A stretch of DNA of 6,328 nucleotides. Origin: Clostridiales bacterium. Lineage in GTDB: Bacteria; Bacillota; Clostridia; Oscillospirales; Oscillospiraceae. The DNA lies in assembly GCA_019422005.1 (NCBI GenBank), contig JAHZEF010000131.1:1-6328 (forward strand), read 5' to 3'. This document shows positions 5,453 through 6,328 of the stretch, piece by piece. The notes under the pieces were generated by a model. It was not told the origin of the DNA, searched no databases, and saw nothing but the letters and a program-made list of their open reading frames with translations. The translations under genes and the position numbers were made by a program. Numbering within the stretch: position 1 is the first letter of the stretch; each line of letters opens with the position of its first letter.

Positions 5453-6322
5453 ATGTATGATCTGCTGATTCTCGGAGGCGGGCCGGCCGGCGTCTCCGCG
5501 GCGCTGACCGCGTATCAGCGCGGATGCAGCGTGCTGCTGCTGTCAAATGCATATGCCGGCAATCCGCTGTCCCGGGCGCCGCTGATTACCAATTATCCCG
5601 GCATGCCTGCCGTCAGCGGCAGAAGAATGCTGGATCTGATGTATGAGCAGATTCGGGATGCGGAGATCCCTGTCATCACGCAGAAGGTGGTGCAGGTGCT
5701 GCGCCTGGAAGACCGGTTTGTTTGTGCGGCCGGCGCCGAGGCCTACGAAGGGCGCAGCGTGATCCTGGCTGTGGGATGCGCGCCGAAGGCTGCGGCGCAG
5801 GGGGAGGACGTTTTCCTCGGCCGCGGCGTCAGTTATTGTGCGACGTGCGACGGAATGCTGTACCGCGGCCGCCGGGTGGCGGTGGTCGGCCAGGGGGAAG
5901 ACGCGCCGGAGGAGGCGAATTTCCTGGCGGATATCGGCTGTACGGTTTCCTATTTCGGCAGGGGGAAGCGGCCCGCCGCTCTGCGGGAGCCCATCGCATA
6001 TCATCAGGCGGTTCAGTATCTGATTCACGGGGACGAGCAGCATGTCACGGGCCTGGAGGCAGACGGCTTCCTGTATCCAGCCGATGGGATCTTCATTCTC
6101 CGGCCCAGTATGGCGGCGGACAGCCTGGTGCCCGGGCTGCAGACCGCGCATGGACACATCACGGTCGATGCGGCAATGGCCGCGTCCATTCCCGGCGTTT
6201 TTGCTGCGGGGGACTGCGTGGGGCGGCCGTATCAGATTGCCAAGGCGGTGGGAGAGGGCAATATTGCGGCACTCTCTGCGGCGCAGTGGCTGGATGTACA
6301 AAGTGAAAGGAGCAAGAAATAA
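5453..6322 (+). CDS. Thioredoxin-reductase-like FAD-dependent disulfide oxidoreductase, possibly ferredoxin-dependent (FFTR) type
   Basis: The 289-residue cytoplasmic flavoprotein has the low-molecular-weight thioredoxin reductase layout. It shows an N-terminal FAD site LILGGGPAGVSAAL (5-18), a NYPGM block (47-51) and a redox-active CATC in SYCATCDG (127-134). A second Rossmann domain starts VAVVGQGEDAPEEANFL (142-158), and the C-terminal FAD motif is GVFAAGDC (248-255) followed by PYQIAKAVGEGN. The enzyme should pass electrons through C129/C132 to thioredoxin or a similar disulfide protein. It is some 20-30 residues shorter than typical TrxB. It lacks the HRRxxxR segment that binds the NADPH 2'-phosphate; the equivalent region reads YFGRGKRPAALR. 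The E-E-A-N-F-L form and the short central domain resemble clostridial ferredoxin-dependent flavin thioredoxin reductases, recalled from knowledge and not aligned here. NADH or another donor remains possible. The stop codon overlaps the ATG of the next gene by one base. Confidence 0.87.
   Translation: MYDLLILGGGPAGVSAALTAYQRGCSVLLLSNAYAGNPLSRAPLITNYPGMPAVSGRRMLDLMYEQIRDAEIPVITQKVVQVLRLEDRFVCAAGAEAYEGRSVILAVGCAPKAAAQGEDVFLGRGVSYCATCDGMLYRGRRVAVVGQGEDAPEEANFLADIGCTVSYFGRGKRPAALREPIAYHQAVQYLIHGDEQHVTGLEADGFLYPADGIFILRPSMAADSLVPGLQTAHGHITVDAAMAASIPGVFAAGDCVGRPYQIAKAVGEGNIAALSAAQWLDVQSERSKK
6306..6312 (+). promoter_or_regulatory. Ribosome binding site of the gene starting at 6322
   Basis: AAAGGAG lies inside the last codons of the reductase gene, 9 bases before the ATG at 6322. 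It is strong evidence that a further cistron begins there. Confidence 0.75.
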
Positions 6323-6328
6323 TGGCGG
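6322..6328 (+). CDS. Start of a translationally coupled downstream gene, truncated by window edge
   Basis: Only ATG GCG G is visible. The start shares its A with the TAA stop of the thioredoxin-reductase-like gene (TAATG) and has AAAGGAG 9 bases upstream, a classical coupled operon junction. Thioredoxin is the natural partner to expect here and is often encoded beside its reductase, but that is inference; two codons identify nothing. Confidence 0.6.

Noticed and set aside
5543..6301. 252-codon open frame on the minus strand
   Set aside because: It lies entirely antisense to the flavoprotein gene, has no recognisable domain and reflects the GC-rich codon pattern of the real gene.

Overview
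The window is a GC-rich, densely coded, single-strand stretch of a bacterial chromosome. Purine-rich Shine-Dalgarno sites (GAAGGAG, GGAAAGGAG, TGGAGGG), sigma-A type promoters, GTG starts and the gene families all fit a GC-rich Firmicute of the class Clostridia, probably anaerobic and possibly gut-associated. The taxon is inferred, not proven. All supported genes are on the + strand.

Positions 1-2070 hold the tail of a transcription unit. It has a DegT/DnrJ/EryC1/StrS-type PLP-dependent sugar aminotransferase cut by the window's left edge, then 15 bases later a Gfo/Idh/MocA-family dinucleotide-dependent oxidoreductase. The unit ends in a perfect 32-base palindromic terminator. Oxidation of a sugar or cyclitol hydroxyl to a ketone by the second enzyme, followed by transamination by the first, is the expected logic, but the substrate is unknown.

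Positions 2071-3730 hold a separately promoted second DegT-family aminotransferase. It is distantly paralogous to the first and prefers different arginine codons. Its roughly 145-base leader contains a possible 18-residue cysteine-containing small ORF with a strong ribosome binding site. The gene is followed by two tandem GC-rich palindromes without a T-tract.

Positions 3731-5391 carry mntP (manganese efflux pump) and a DUF368/PopT-type undecaprenyl-phosphate transporter, probably co-transcribed from an extended -10 promoter. The last block, from 5388, has its own promoter overlapping the popT stop codon. It encodes a short thioredoxin-reductase-like flavoprotein with a CATC redox site but no canonical NADPH 2'-phosphate motif, suggestive of the clostridial ferredoxin-dependent type. 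The first codons of a translationally coupled downstream gene, possibly a thioredoxin, end the window.

No tRNA, rRNA, CRISPR array, insertion sequence or integrase was seen. The least ordinary items are the small leader ORF, the two-aminotransferase/one-dehydrogenase cluster and the atypical thioredoxin reductase.
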